Under the pieces are notes generated by a model. It was given only the letters and a program-made list of their open reading frames with translations, was not told the DNA's origin and ran no database searches. The position numbers and the translations under genes are program-made. This document shows positions 1 to 7,218 of a stretch of DNA of 15,846 nt, one piece after another (the first letter of the stretch is position 1; every line of letters starts with the position of its first letter). Location of the stretch: positions 1 through 15,846 of the forward strand of contig CAJUFH010000064.1 in the NCBI GenBank assembly GCA_910585755.1. The letters run 5' to 3'. The DNA is from an uncultured Muribaculaceae bacterium. Its GTDB lineage: Bacteria; Bacteroidota; Bacteroidia; Bacteroidales; Muribaculaceae.

Positions 1-105
1 GTCAGCATAGAAAAGAAAACGACTTATTTCGAAGTCGAGCTTGACAACGACGTGGAGCTTCGCTTTGACCGTCTCGGCGGCTTCCAGAAGGTTGTAAAAG
101 ACTGA
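1..105 (+). CDS. C-terminal end of a PepSY-like (putative beta-lactamase-inhibitor-like) protein, 5' truncated by window
   Basis: Frame 1 is open from the first base and ends at TGA 103-105, giving 34 visible residues. The end contains a YFEVELDNDVELRF stretch followed by DRLGGFQKVVKD. This pattern (an aromatic residue, an alternating acidic beta strand with V-E-L, then F-D-x-x-G and a final charged helix-like tail) is how the Bacteroidota PepSY-like domain (PF11396 type) usually ends. Those proteins are small, exported to the periplasm, and of unknown function. The start, signal peptide and any first domain copy lie outside the window, so the assignment rests on the tail alone. It is a recollection of family sequence style, not a search result. 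Confidence 0.55.
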   Translation, partial: VSIEKKTTYFEVELDNDVELRFDRLGGFQKVVKD

Positions 106-168
106 CATGCCGCTTTCCCCCGATTACAAGCTGGCATCAACCCTCCAATTTGTAGGGACGTGCTTTAT

Positions 169-202
169 TTTGTGGTGGTTTGGCGGATTTTCAGTAATTT
201 CG
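169..202 (+). promoter_or_regulatory. possible promoter of the flavodiiron gene
   Basis: TTTG at 169-172 and TAATTTCG at 195-202 are separated by 22 nt. They resemble the Bacteroidota -33/-7 pair with C in place of T at the seventh position of the -7 box. The same TAnnTTCG form is seen before nadE and before the starch-synthase-like gene. The leader to the start codon would be about 40 nt. The spacing is a little long, so this is tentative. Confidence 0.35.
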
Positions 203-251
203 CGGATAATGGAGAGGCATAGAGGATTTTCGCCATCTTCTGTGCCGGACA

Positions 252-1475
252 ATGTTTCAACGAAATAGTGAAGTAATGAGAAGAGCCGCTGTTACTGAAA
301 AGGTTAGCTATATCGGGGTCAACGACCGCACCACCCATCTGTTTGAAAGCATGTGGCCGCTCCCTTACGGGGTGAGCTATAATTCATATCTTGTCGTAGG
401 GGAGGAGCGCGCGGCGATAATCGATGGGGTCGAGGCATCCAACGCGCTGCGGCAGATCGACCATATCCGGGAGGTGCTCGGAGAGGGCCGACAGCCGGAT
501 TATCTGGTAATCAACCATATGGAGCCGGACCATTCCGGCGCGATTGCCCTATTGCGCCAGGCCTTTCCTGACATAACGATTGTCGGGAACGCTCAGACCC
601 TTGCGATGGTGCGCGGCTTTTACGGGGTCGAGGGGAACACTCTCGCCGTAAAGGATGGCGACACCCTTCCGTTGGGCCAGACAACGACGCTGCGCTTCCA
701 TCTTACCCCGATGGTCCATTGGCCCGAAACTATGATGACCTACCTCGAAGAGGAAAAGGTATTGTTTAGCGGAGATGCTTTCGGATGCTTCGGTGCTTTG
801 AACGGCGCAGTGATTGACAGCGACATGGATACCGACCGTTTTTTCCCCGAGATGGAGCGTTATTACAGCAATATCGTCGGAAAGTACGGGAAGTTTGTTC
901 AGCGTGCGCTCGCGAAACTGGACGGGGTTGAGATTGGCACTGTTTGCTCGACCCACGGCCCCGTATGGCGCAAGCGAATTTCCGAGGTCGTATCGCTCTA
1001 TGACCGCCTGAGCCGCTATGAGCCTCTTGACAACGGCGTCGCCATAATCTACGGCTCGATGTACGGCAATACCGCCCGGCTCGCCGAGACTGCGGCCGGG
1101 ACCCTTGCCGAGGCAGGGGTTCGGGAAATCGAGGTATTCAACGCCGCGGTGACTGATTTGAGCTACATCCTGTCGGCCGTCTTCCGCCACCGGGGGCTTG
1201 TGATTGCCGCTCCGACATACAGCGACGGCCTCTTCCCTCCCGTAGCGGCCGCTGTTGAGGCAATCGCCCGCCGCAACGTCGCGAACCGCGAGGTGATGCT
1301 TATGGGGACGCATACCTGGGCCCACCACGCCACGAACGAGATGAAGCGCGTGCTCGAACCCTGCTCGTTCAGCTTCGCCGCCGAACCCGTCATAGCCAAA
1401 CAGGCTCCCGGCGCTGCCGAGCTGGAACAGACCCGCGCCGCCGCCCTCGCCCTCGCCTCCCGCCTCAATTCCTGA
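252..1475 (+). CDS. A-type flavodiiron protein (FprA-like oxygen/nitric oxide reductase)
   Basis: This is a cytoplasmic flavodiiron protein expected to reduce O2 to water, or NO to N2O, as protection for an anaerobe. The N-terminal metallo-beta-lactamase-like domain (about residues 20-255) carries the di-iron ligands: H89-M-E91-P-D93-H94, H156 in MVHWPE, D175 in SGDAFG and H235 in STHGP. The opening motif GVNDRTTHLFES with GVSYNSYL is typical of the family. A C-terminal flavodoxin domain (about 262-405) has the FMN phosphate loop GSMYGNTA (268-275) and the APTY segment (320-323). Its 407 residues match the usual A-type length, and there is no added rubredoxin module. The ATG at 252 gives a short N-terminal extension; the ATG at 276 (MRRAAV) is an equally possible start. 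The gene stands alone and ends at a strong terminator. The electron donor (rubredoxin or another) is not encoded here. Confidence 0.93.
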   Translation: MFQRNSEVMRRAAVTEKVSYIGVNDRTTHLFESMWPLPYGVSYNSYLVVGEERAAIIDGVEASNALRQIDHIREVLGEGRQPDYLVINHMEPDHSGAIALLRQAFPDITIVGNAQTLAMVRGFYGVEGNTLAVKDGDTLPLGQTTTLRFHLTPMVHWPETMMTYLEEEKVLFSGDAFGCFGALNGAVIDSDMDTDRFFPEMERYYSNIVGKYGKFVQRALAKLDGVEIGTVCSTHGPVWRKRISEVVSLYDRLSRYEPLDNGVAIIYGSMYGNTARLAETAAGTLAEAGVREIEVFNAAVTDLSYILSAVFRHRGLVIAAPTYSDGLFPPVAAAVEAIARRNVANREVMLMGTHTWAHHATNEMKRVLEPCSFSFAAEPVIAKQAPGAAELEQTRAAALALASRLNS

Positions 1476-1504
1476 ACATCTTCGCTATCATAAGAATACA
1501 AGAA

Positions 1505-1539
1505 GCGCTGTGTCGTAAATTATGACACAGCGCCTTTTG
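1505..1539 (+). terminator. intrinsic terminator after the flavodiiron gene
   Basis: A perfect 10-bp stem, GCGCTGTGTC (1505-1514) with GACACAGCGC (1524-1533), closes a 9-nt loop and is followed by CTTTTG. It lies 30 nt after the flavodiiron stop. The convergent gene ends at 1580, and the hairpin may also stop minus-strand transcription, though the T-tract is poorer in that direction. Confidence 0.88.
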
Positions 1540-1579
1540 TTGTGTGCCCGGTGCGGAAGCGCCGGGAATCATTGTCGGT

Positions 1580-3985
1580 TTAGAGGATTACTTTATCAAC
1601 CTTGTTCCCCTTGACGCGGATGTAGAGGCCCTCGGCGGGATACTCGACGCGTGCGCCCTGGAGGTTGTAGTAAACGGCGGGAGCCTCGGCCTCAGCCTCG
1701 ACACCGGCGATGCCTACCTGGCCACCCTTTTCAACCTTGGTGAGAAGGATGTCGTGGAGGTTGAACTGGTTGCCGTTGTTGTAGATGCGGAAGCGTACCG
1801 GGGTTTCGGCCTCGACGGTGTGCTCGAATTTGAACATCTTCTGGTCGGCGGTGGTGGAGAAAGTCGCGATGGCGTTCTCGGAGTCAGCGGCGTTGCGGAG
1901 GGTGAACTCAAACGCCTTGGCGGTGGAGTTGCCGACCTTGAGGGTGAGTTTGCAGGGGCCGAGAACTTCGGGGAGTTCGAGGTAGAGGCCGTCGGCACCG
2001 CCCCCGCTGATCTGGGCGCAACGCTCCGTAGCGTTAACCCCGTCGGGGTCTTCGAGGAGGTTGGACTTGCCCATCGCGACCACGCGGCCTTCGGTAGCGC
2101 CTACCACATACTTGATGCCGGCGACAGTTGCTTCCTGGTTGGAGGATTTCTTCGCCAGAATGTCGCCGTTGTCAACGCCGTCAGCGGGATACATGTTGTA
2201 GAGGTCCCAGTAAGCGTAGGGATAGAAACCATAGTCGGTGTAGTAAAGGACCTCGGCTGCTGCCGTGTTGATGGTCATTTCGGAAGCGGGGAGTTCGTTG
2301 CCGGCCTCGTCGGCGACAGCGGGAATGTTTACGGTGTATGCCTTGCCGTTTTCAAGATCGGAGTAAGCGATTGTGGCTTTATTGCCGTCTACGACAACGT
2401 CGGTCTCAACGCCGTTAACGATAGCCTTGCCTGTGATAACGACCGGCTCGGAGTAGTGGAGTACGATCGAGCCTGCGACGGGAGCATAGGCTGCTGCCGA
2501 AGGCCACGACTTAACGAGCACAGGAGCCTCTTCGTCCTTGATGACGGGTTTGTCGATACCTTCGCCTTCGCCCTTGACAATCATGATGTCGTTGACGTTA
2601 ATCTGGTTCTTCATGTTGTACAGGCGCAGCTTCACGGTTCCTTTGTAGGGATAGGTGTAGGTGTACTTGGACATCTTTTTGGCTGCGGGAAGTTCGAAAG
2701 AAGCCAGCGGAGCCTTAGTATCGCCGAGCTCGTCGGTCAGGACGATTGTCCCGGCTGCTGTCTTGGCGTTGGCGATAAAGAAGGTTACGTCGGCAGGGCC
2801 TTCGATTTCGGGGAACTCGATATAGAGGCCGTTGCCGCCATCGATGAGCTGCACGGCGCGTGCGGAAGCGCCATTGTCGGCTTCGGTGTTAGGTCCGTAG
2901 TCAACGGTAGCGTCGTCGGAGCATACGTTACCCTTCAGCGCCACTACGCGTCCGCTGGTGCCGCTGAAGAAGGTCATGCCTGCGGCTTCCGCGGTTTTGT
3001 TGGTCGAACCCTTGGCGAGAATGTTGACGTTGTCAGTGATGAAGGGGAGACCGTACTTCTCGTAGTATGCGAAGGGATAGAGGTTGAAGTCGGAGTAGAA
3101 GAGCACGTTCGCCGGGCGAGTGGTGAAGGTGTAGGTCAGGGCCTCGTTGGCGGCTTCGGAGTTACCGATGGTCTTGGCCGGGATGGTCAGGGTGTATTCG
3201 GTAGCGGCTGCGAGGTTGGTGTAGGGAATCTTGACGGTGGTATTCTCGGCGGTCATGTCGAGAGCGGTTCCGTTAAGGTCGGCCTTTCCGGCAACGGTTA
3301 CGTCAGCGGGGAAGGTCAGCACGAACTCGCCATTGAGGGGGAGCATTGTGTTGTTGGCAGCGGGCCAGATACGGGAAACGGCAAGCGCGCCTTCGCCAAA
3401 GACGGGGTCAACAGGACCGGCTTTCTTCTCTGAATAGTCGACCACGAGAACCACGAAAGGCTGTTCGCCGCCATTCTTTATTGTGAACGTGTTGCTTTCG
3501 CCTTTCAGCTTGAAGTAGCTGACGGTCGGGTTGGCGAAGTCTTTGAAGCTGGTGATGTGGTCGGTCGCGGGTGTTTCATACGTTGTGCCGTCGATTTCTG
3601 CCCAGTAGCAGGGGCGGGTGGTAGCGGCGTCTTTGTTGATTGTCGCATAAATGGTGACTGCGTTAGCTACATACCCTTCGGGAAGGGTGATTGTGTGCTG
3701 TGCGCCGTTCGACAGCTTCATCGGGATGTATTTTTCGCTCCCGACATTCATTGTGCTGCCGGATTCGATGTTTTTGGCTGCGTTCATGCACTGGACGGAC
3801 CATCCTTCGGGCGCTCCGGCCTGTTCTCCTGTGAGAACGTTGGCTTTCAGTTTTCCGGGGTTGTAGAGAACCTGGGTCTGCCCGATGACGGTCTCGTTGC
3901 CTGTCGGGGCATAGGGGTTTTCAGCGTACGCTGAACCCGTTGTCGCTGCGAGCAGCGCCAACGCGAGAGTAAAGTAGCACTTCAT
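1580..3985 (-). CDS. secreted protein with two Ig-like domains, two duplicated beta-rich modules and a Bacteroidales C-terminal tail
   Basis: 801 residues. A signal peptide is clear (MKCYFTLALALLAATTGSAYA, cut near residue 21). After an N-terminal segment (22-195) there are two rounds of the same pair: an Ig-like domain of the SbsA/Big_5 type (about 198-290 and 487-577; P-x-x-G-x-I/F-V-L-x-F/Y and Y-T-L/V-x-I-P-A motifs), then a beta-rich module (293-473 and 579-753). The two modules share VLFYSDF/VLYYTDY, YPFAYYE/YPYAYWD, ILAKxSxN, GRVVA, GLYIEFPEIEGP/GLYLELPEVLGP and a closing N-x-N/H-D-I-x-x-x-K. The protein ends in a 30-residue tail beginning YYNLQGARV and then GLYIRVKGNKVDKVIL, a form recurrent in secreted Bacteroidales proteins and reminiscent of, but not identical to, type IX sorting tails. 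The modules look like carbohydrate- or matrix-binding jelly rolls, but no catalytic domain is visible. The true ligand is unknown. It has its own promoter and is probably monocistronic. Confidence 0.85.
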   Translation of the reverse strand: MKCYFTLALALLAATTGSAYAENPYAPTGNETVIGQTQVLYNPGKLKANVLTGEQAGAPEGWSVQCMNAAKNIESGSTMNVGSEKYIPMKLSNGAQHTITLPEGYVANAVTIYATINKDAATTRPCYWAEIDGTTYETPATDHITSFKDFANPTVSYFKLKGESNTFTIKNGGEQPFVVLVVDYSEKKAGPVDPVFGEGALAVSRIWPAANNTMLPLNGEFVLTFPADVTVAGKADLNGTALDMTAENTTVKIPYTNLAAATEYTLTIPAKTIGNSEAANEALTYTFTTRPANVLFYSDFNLYPFAYYEKYGLPFITDNVNILAKGSTNKTAEAAGMTFFSGTSGRVVALKGNVCSDDATVDYGPNTEADNGASARAVQLIDGGNGLYIEFPEIEGPADVTFFIANAKTAAGTIVLTDELGDTKAPLASFELPAAKKMSKYTYTYPYKGTVKLRLYNMKNQINVNDIMIVKGEGEGIDKPVIKDEEAPVLVKSWPSAAAYAPVAGSIVLHYSEPVVITGKAIVNGVETDVVVDGNKATIAYSDLENGKAYTVNIPAVADEAGNELPASEMTINTAAAEVLYYTDYGFYPYAYWDLYNMYPADGVDNGDILAKKSSNQEATVAGIKYVVGATEGRVVAMGKSNLLEDPDGVNATERCAQISGGGADGLYLELPEVLGPCKLTLKVGNSTAKAFEFTLRNAADSENAIATFSTTADQKMFKFEHTVEAETPVRFRIYNNGNQFNLHDILLTKVEKGGQVGIAGVEAEAEAPAVYYNLQGARVEYPAEGLYIRVKGNKVDKVIL

Positions 3986-4046
3986 AAGTGAATGAATAGT
4001 GAATAGATTTAGGTTATAGGATTAAATCGGTTGTACGAAATTTTGA

Positions 4047-4080
4047 CAAAGGTACTAAAAATAAGCCGATTGGCGGCCAA
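4047..4080 (-). promoter_or_regulatory. promoter of the 801-residue secreted protein gene
   Basis: On the minus strand TACCTTTG (4054-4047) is an exact match to the Bacteroidota -7 box TAnnTTTG. A TTG at 4080-4078 lies 23 nt upstream, a little beyond the usual spacing. The leader to the ATG at 3985 would be about 55 nt. The -33 element lies inside the 3' arm of the nadE terminator. Confidence 0.6.
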
Positions 4081-4124
4081 CAGGAAATATGTTGTATAAC
4101 ATATCTCCCGTCGGCCGCCAATCG
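4060..4124 (-). terminator. nadE terminator, long hairpin
   Basis: A perfect 12-bp inverted repeat, CGATTGGCGGCC (4067-4078) with GGCCGCCAATCG (4113-4124), is extended inward. First comes a 4x4 internal loop, then an 11-position stem with one mismatch (4083-4093 with 4098-4108) and a GTAT loop. Read on the minus strand, the hairpin starts about 34 nt after the nadE stop and is followed by GCTTATTTTTAG, a T-rich tract. This fits a Rho-independent terminator. Confidence 0.85.
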
Positions 4125-4157
4125 CGGTATTGTTTTTGGAAAATTTAAGTGGCTGGA

Positions 4158-6098
4158 TTACAGGCTGTGACATTCGGCGAGCCAAAGAGCGGCCGACGCA
4201 TCGGAGGGCATGCGCCAGTCGCCGCGGGGCGAAAGGCAGACGGATCCGACCTTCGGCCCGTCGGGGAGGCACGATCGCTTGAACTGCTGGCTGAAGAAGC
4301 GGCGGCAGAACGTGCGCAGCCAGTGCTTTATCTCTTCCGCGGGGCGTGCGGGGAAGGCTTTCCGCGCCAGGAGGAATATGCGCCTCGGAGAGAATCCGAA
4401 CCGCAGCATATAATATAGGAAGAAGTCGTGAAGCTCGTACGGGCCTACGAGGTCTTCGGTCTTCTGGGCGATTTGGCCGGAGGCATCGGCGGGGAGCAGC
4501 TCGGGGGAAATCGGGGTGTCGACGATGTCGAGGAGCGCCTTGCGCATGGCCTCGTTGCCGGTATGCCGCGCGAACCATCCGACGAGGTAGACGGCGAGCG
4601 TCTTGGGGATGGAGGCGTTTACGCCGTACATCGACATATGGTCGCCGTTGTATGTGGCCCAGCCGAGCGCCAGTTCGGAGAGGTCGCCAGTGCCGAGCAC
4701 CATCCCGCCGAGCTGGTTGGCGAGGTCCATCAGAATCTGGGTGCGTTCGCGGGCCTGGGAGTTCTCGTAGGTCGCGTCGCGTACAGCGGGGTCGTGGCCG
4801 ATGTCGGCGAAATGCTGCTCTACCGCTTTCCCGATGGGGATTTCGAGGGAGCGGACCCCCATGGCCTCCATCAGCACAAGGGCGTTGGAGCGGGTGCGCC
4901 CCGTGGTTCCGAAGCCGGGCATGGTGACCCCGACGATTCCTTCGTGCGGGAGGCCGAGGCGGTCAAACGCCCGGGCGGCTACCAGGAGCGCCAGCGTGGA
5001 GTCAAGTCCGCCGGATATGCCGATCACGAGTGTCTTTGTAGAGGTCGCTTTGAGGCGCTGGGCCAGTCCCGCGGCCTGGATGTCGACTATTTCCGCGGAG
5101 CGGCTGTCGATTTCAGAGTCTGTCGACGGGACGAAGGGGTGGGGCTTTACCTCGCGCATGAGCTGCCAGTCGTCGCCGGCCTCCTCGGCGGGAGTGGCGG
5201 CGACGGTCGCCGGGGCTTCGGGGCGCAGGCGGCGCGCGCAGTCAGAGAATGTCCCTTGGTGTAGGCGGTCGTGGCGCAGCGCCTCGAGGTCGATGTCGCG
5301 TACAATCATATGCGGGTCGTTGCTCCAGCGCTCTGTCTCGGCGAGTATGGAGCCGTTTTCAGCGATGAACCCCTTGCCGTCGAAAACGAGGTCGGTGCTC
5401 GACTCGCCGAATCCGGCGGAAGAGTAGACGTAGCCGCACATGCAGCGGGCGCTCTGCTGGGAGATCAGCCTCCGCAGGTAGGCGTGCTTGCCGATCAGGT
5501 CGTCGGAGGCCGAGAGGTTGGCGATAATTTCCGCCCCGCTGATTGCCTGGAAACTCGAAGGGGGCACGGGTACCCACAGGTCCTCGCACACCTCGATACC
5601 GATTCTGGCTCCCGCGACATCGGCCAGGGCCGTCGTGCTGACGAGCGTCGGCTCTACGGGGATGCCCGGAAGCGCGACGCGGGCTTCGGGGAGTCCGTGG
5701 CCCGTGCGCCATATCCGTTTCTCGTAGAACTCGTTGTAGTTCGGGATATACTGCTTCGGCCTTATGAGGGGCACGCGGCCGCCGGCGACGAGCGCTCCGC
5801 AGTTGAGTAGCATGCACCCGTGGCGCAGGGGTACGCCTATGACCGCGGCGACATGCAGCCCCTTGGTCGCCGCGGCGATTTCCGCCAGGGCTTTCTCCGC
5901 GGCCTCGAGCAGGGCGTTGTTGTGGAAGAGGTCGCCGCAGGTGTACCCTGTGACGCAGAGTTCGGGGAACACGGCCAGGTCGGCTCCCGCCTCCTCGGCC
6001 CGGCGGATCATATCGATTATGTGCGCGGTGTTGGACTTCACGTCGGCAACCGTCACGGCGGGCACGCACGCCGCCGCTCGGAAAAATCCATGCTTCAT
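4158..6098 (-). CDS. nadE: glutamine-dependent NAD+ synthetase
   Basis: It catalyses the last step of NAD+ synthesis: amidation of deamido-NAD+ with ATP, using ammonia released from glutamine. Residues are numbered from the ATG at 6098. The N-terminal nitrilase-fold glutaminase domain (about 4-285) has the Glu-Lys-Cys triad: E46 in FPELCVTGYTCGD, K115 in RPKQYIPNYNEFYE and C171 in EVCEDLWVP. The C-terminal synthetase domain has the pyrophosphatase loop SGGLDS (362-367), GTGDLSELALGW and a KTEDLVGPYELHDFFLYY segment. At 646 residues it matches the long two-domain bacterial form. The reading frame is open further upstream, to an ATG at 6146. I prefer 6098 because MKHGFFRAAACVPAVTVADV begins the conserved domain and the predicted promoter fits. 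It is transcribed alone, divergent from the ribosomal protein cluster. It is ammonia-independent because the glutaminase is fused. Confidence 0.96.
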   Translation of the reverse strand: MKHGFFRAAACVPAVTVADVKSNTAHIIDMIRRAEEAGADLAVFPELCVTGYTCGDLFHNNALLEAAEKALAEIAAATKGLHVAAVIGVPLRHGCMLLNCGALVAGGRVPLIRPKQYIPNYNEFYEKRIWRTGHGLPEARVALPGIPVEPTLVSTTALADVAGARIGIEVCEDLWVPVPPSSFQAISGAEIIANLSASDDLIGKHAYLRRLISQQSARCMCGYVYSSAGFGESSTDLVFDGKGFIAENGSILAETERWSNDPHMIVRDIDLEALRHDRLHQGTFSDCARRLRPEAPATVAATPAEEAGDDWQLMREVKPHPFVPSTDSEIDSRSAEIVDIQAAGLAQRLKATSTKTLVIGISGGLDSTLALLVAARAFDRLGLPHEGIVGVTMPGFGTTGRTRSNALVLMEAMGVRSLEIPIGKAVEQHFADIGHDPAVRDATYENSQARERTQILMDLANQLGGMVLGTGDLSELALGWATYNGDHMSMYGVNASIPKTLAVYLVGWFARHTGNEAMRKALLDIVDTPISPELLPADASGQIAQKTEDLVGPYELHDFFLYYMLRFGFSPRRIFLLARKAFPARPAEEIKHWLRTFCRRFFSQQFKRSCLPDGPKVGSVCLSPRGDWRMPSDASAALWLAECHSL

Positions 6099-6156
6099 CT
6101 GAGTAAGAACTTTCGTTAATGTGTGGGGAACGCCCTCATCGGGCATCCTTCTATCG

Positions 6157-6187
6157 CGAATGTAGCAAAAATAAATTAACCGACAAA
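6157..6187 (-). promoter_or_regulatory. promoter of nadE
   Basis: On the minus strand TTTG (6187-6184), a 19-nt spacer and TACATTCG (6164-6157) form a well-spaced -33/-7 pair with the TAnnTTCG variant. TATTTTTG (6173-6166) matches the -7 consensus better but has no -33 partner at the right distance. The leader to the chosen ATG at 6098 is about 50-60 nt. Confidence 0.55.
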
Positions 6188-6190
6188 AAA

Positions 6191-6222
6191 TTTGGCTGTT
6201 ACGCGAAAAATAGCTTACTTTG
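6191..6222 (+). promoter_or_regulatory. promoter of the rpmB-rpmG-DUF4295 cluster
   Basis: TTTG (6191-6194), a 20-nt spacer and TTACTTTG followed by CA (6215-6222) fit the Bacteroidota promoter, with one mismatch in the -7 box. The -33 element is only 3 nt from the divergent nadE -33 element. The resulting leader to the rpmB ATG is about 120 nt, long enough to hold a regulatory structure, although I see no known one. Confidence 0.6.
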
Positions 6223-6351
6223 CACTCTGATTTGCGGCACCTCCGAAAAAAGCCCCTGGAAAAGATGCGTCCGCGGGGTGATATGAGTTATGAGATGGCG
6301 GCCCCAAGTCGCTCTACGCTAAGAACAAAGAAACAACAGAACCAAACAGCC

Positions 6352-6609
6352 ATGTCAAAGATTTGTCAGATTACAGGCAAAAAAGCGATTACAGGAAATA
6401 ACGTATCGCACTCGAAGCGCCGCACAAAGCGCCGTTTCAATGTGAACCTCTTTAACCGCCGCTTCTACTGGGTGGAGCAGGATACCTGGGTGCTCCTCAC
6501 CGTTTCGGCTGCCGGCCTGCGCAACATCAACAAGATGGGGCTTGACGCCGCCATCAAACAGGCTATCGCAAAGGGTTATTTAACTGAAATCAAAACTTTA
6601 GACTTCTAA
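6352..6609 (+). CDS. rpmB: 50S ribosomal protein bL28
   Basis: 85 residues starting MSKICQITGKKAITGNNVSHSKRRTKRRFNVN. This is the standard bL28 opening (C-x-x-T-G-K, then G-N-N-V-S-H-S-x-x-x-T-K-R-x-F). It is followed by the conserved RFYWVEQDTWVLLTVSAAGLRNINKMG region and a C-terminal helix. The frame is open from 6220, but the upstream part is untranslated leader: the family always begins close to the M-x-K-x-C motif, so the ATG at 6352 is the start. It is the first gene of a three-gene cluster, with only 3 nt before rpmG. bL28 sits near the 50S exit-site region and the base of the L1 stalk. Confidence 0.97.
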   Translation: MSKICQITGKKAITGNNVSHSKRRTKRRFNVNLFNRRFYWVEQDTWVLLTVSAAGLRNINKMGLDAAIKQAIAKGYLTEIKTLDF

Positions 6610-6612
6610 ACA

Positions 6613-6801
6613 ATGGCAAAGAAAGCAAAAGGTAATCGCGTGCAGGTAATCCTCGAGTGCACCGAGCACAAGGCAAGCGGAATGCCCGGAACTTCGCGAT
6701 ACATCACCACCAAGAACCGCAAGAACACCACCGAGCGCCTCGAGCTCAAGAAATACAACCCCATCCTCAAGCGCGTCACCGTGCACAAGGAAATCAAATA
6801 A
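6613..6801 (+). CDS. rpmG: 50S ribosomal protein bL33
   Basis: 62 residues, MAKKAKGNRVQVILECTEHK and onward, with the family core SRYITTKNRKNTTERLELKKYNPILKRVTVHKEIK. Only one cysteine (C16) is present and the CxxC pairs of zinc-binding bL33 are missing, so this is the zinc-free form. It begins 3 nt after rpmB and is probably translationally coupled to it. DUF4295 follows 39 nt later. Confidence 0.97.
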   Translation: MAKKAKGNRVQVILECTEHKASGMPGTSRYITTKNRKNTTERLELKKYNPILKRVTVHKEIK

Positions 6802-6840
6802 TACCGAAACCTCACCCTAACCATAAATATTTGACTCGAT

Positions 6841-6990
6841 ATGGCAAAGAAAACCGTCGCATCTCTTCAGAAAGGTGAAGGCCGTACCTATTCCAAGGTT
6901 ATCAAGATGGTGAAGTCGCCCAAAACCGGCGCTTACACCTTCCAGGAACAGATGGTTCCCAACGAGGCTGTGAAAGACCTCCTGAAATAA
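6841..6990 (+). CDS. DUF4295 protein, probable Bacteroidota-specific ribosomal protein (bL38)
   Basis: 49 residues, MAKKTVASLQKGEGRTYSKV and onward, ending QMVPNEAVKDLLK. It is very basic (about 10 Lys/Arg) and has no membrane segment. A small DUF4295 gene follows rpmB and rpmG throughout Bacteroidota. From memory, ribosome structures from this phylum assign the protein to the large subunit under the name bL38; I cannot check that here. The start is fixed by an ATG followed by the family's M-A-K-K-T/V opening. It closes the cluster and is followed by a strong hairpin 26 nt later. Confidence 0.88.
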   Translation: MAKKTVASLQKGEGRTYSKVIKMVKSPKTGAYTFQEQMVPNEAVKDLLK

Positions 6991-7016
6991 GCCTTTACGG
7001 CGCATAAAACCACAAC

Positions 7017-7049
7017 GCGGGGCTGCCGGCCATTGGCCGGCGGCCCCGC
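7017..7049 (+). terminator. strong GC hairpin ending the rpmB-rpmG-DUF4295 cluster
   Basis: A 15-bp stem (7017-7031 with 7035-7049), containing one T.G wobble and an ATT loop, lies 26 nt after the DUF4295 stop. No T-tract follows, so it may act as an RNA-stabilising end or as a weak terminator rather than a canonical one. Confidence 0.75.
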
Positions 7050-7109
7050 TGTCTGACTATGGCCCCGTTTGCCGTTATTAACAATAATTTTTTAACAGCG
7101 CCTGGGCCG

Positions 7110-7144
7110 TTTGGCTGTTATCTCGGAAAAAATTCGTAACTTCG
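7110..7144 (+). promoter_or_regulatory. probable promoter of the starch-synthase-like / DUF4270 pair
   Basis: TTTG (7110-7113), a 23-nt spacer and TAACTTCG (7137-7144) form a slightly stretched -33/-7 pair. The -33 region shares the 11-mer TTTGGCTGTTA with the rpmB promoter. The leader to the ATG at 7219 would be about 67 nt. Confidence 0.45.
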
Positions 7145-7218
7145 CGTATTCGAGACCGCCCGTTGTCTCTTTACGAAACCAGTCCGCGCCAGGCGGCGCG
7201 TAAGCTAATCCAACCTTG

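Noticed and set aside
1544..3433. 629-residue open frame on the + strand, opposite the secreted protein gene
   Set aside because: It is the mirror of a GC-rich coding strand. The product is a monotonous V/G/D/E string with no domain, while the minus frame has a signal peptide and internal repeats.
4428..5264. 278-residue + strand frame inside nadE
   Set aside because: Antisense shadow of a strongly conserved enzyme, with no recognisable features.
6099..6146. N-terminal extension of nadE from an ATG at 6146
   Set aside because: The extra 16 residues are not part of the nitrilase domain, and the predicted promoter leaves little room for that start.
6220..6351. Upstream extension of rpmB in the same open frame
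   Set aside because: bL28 starts at its M-x-K-x-C motif; the extension overlaps the promoter -7 box.
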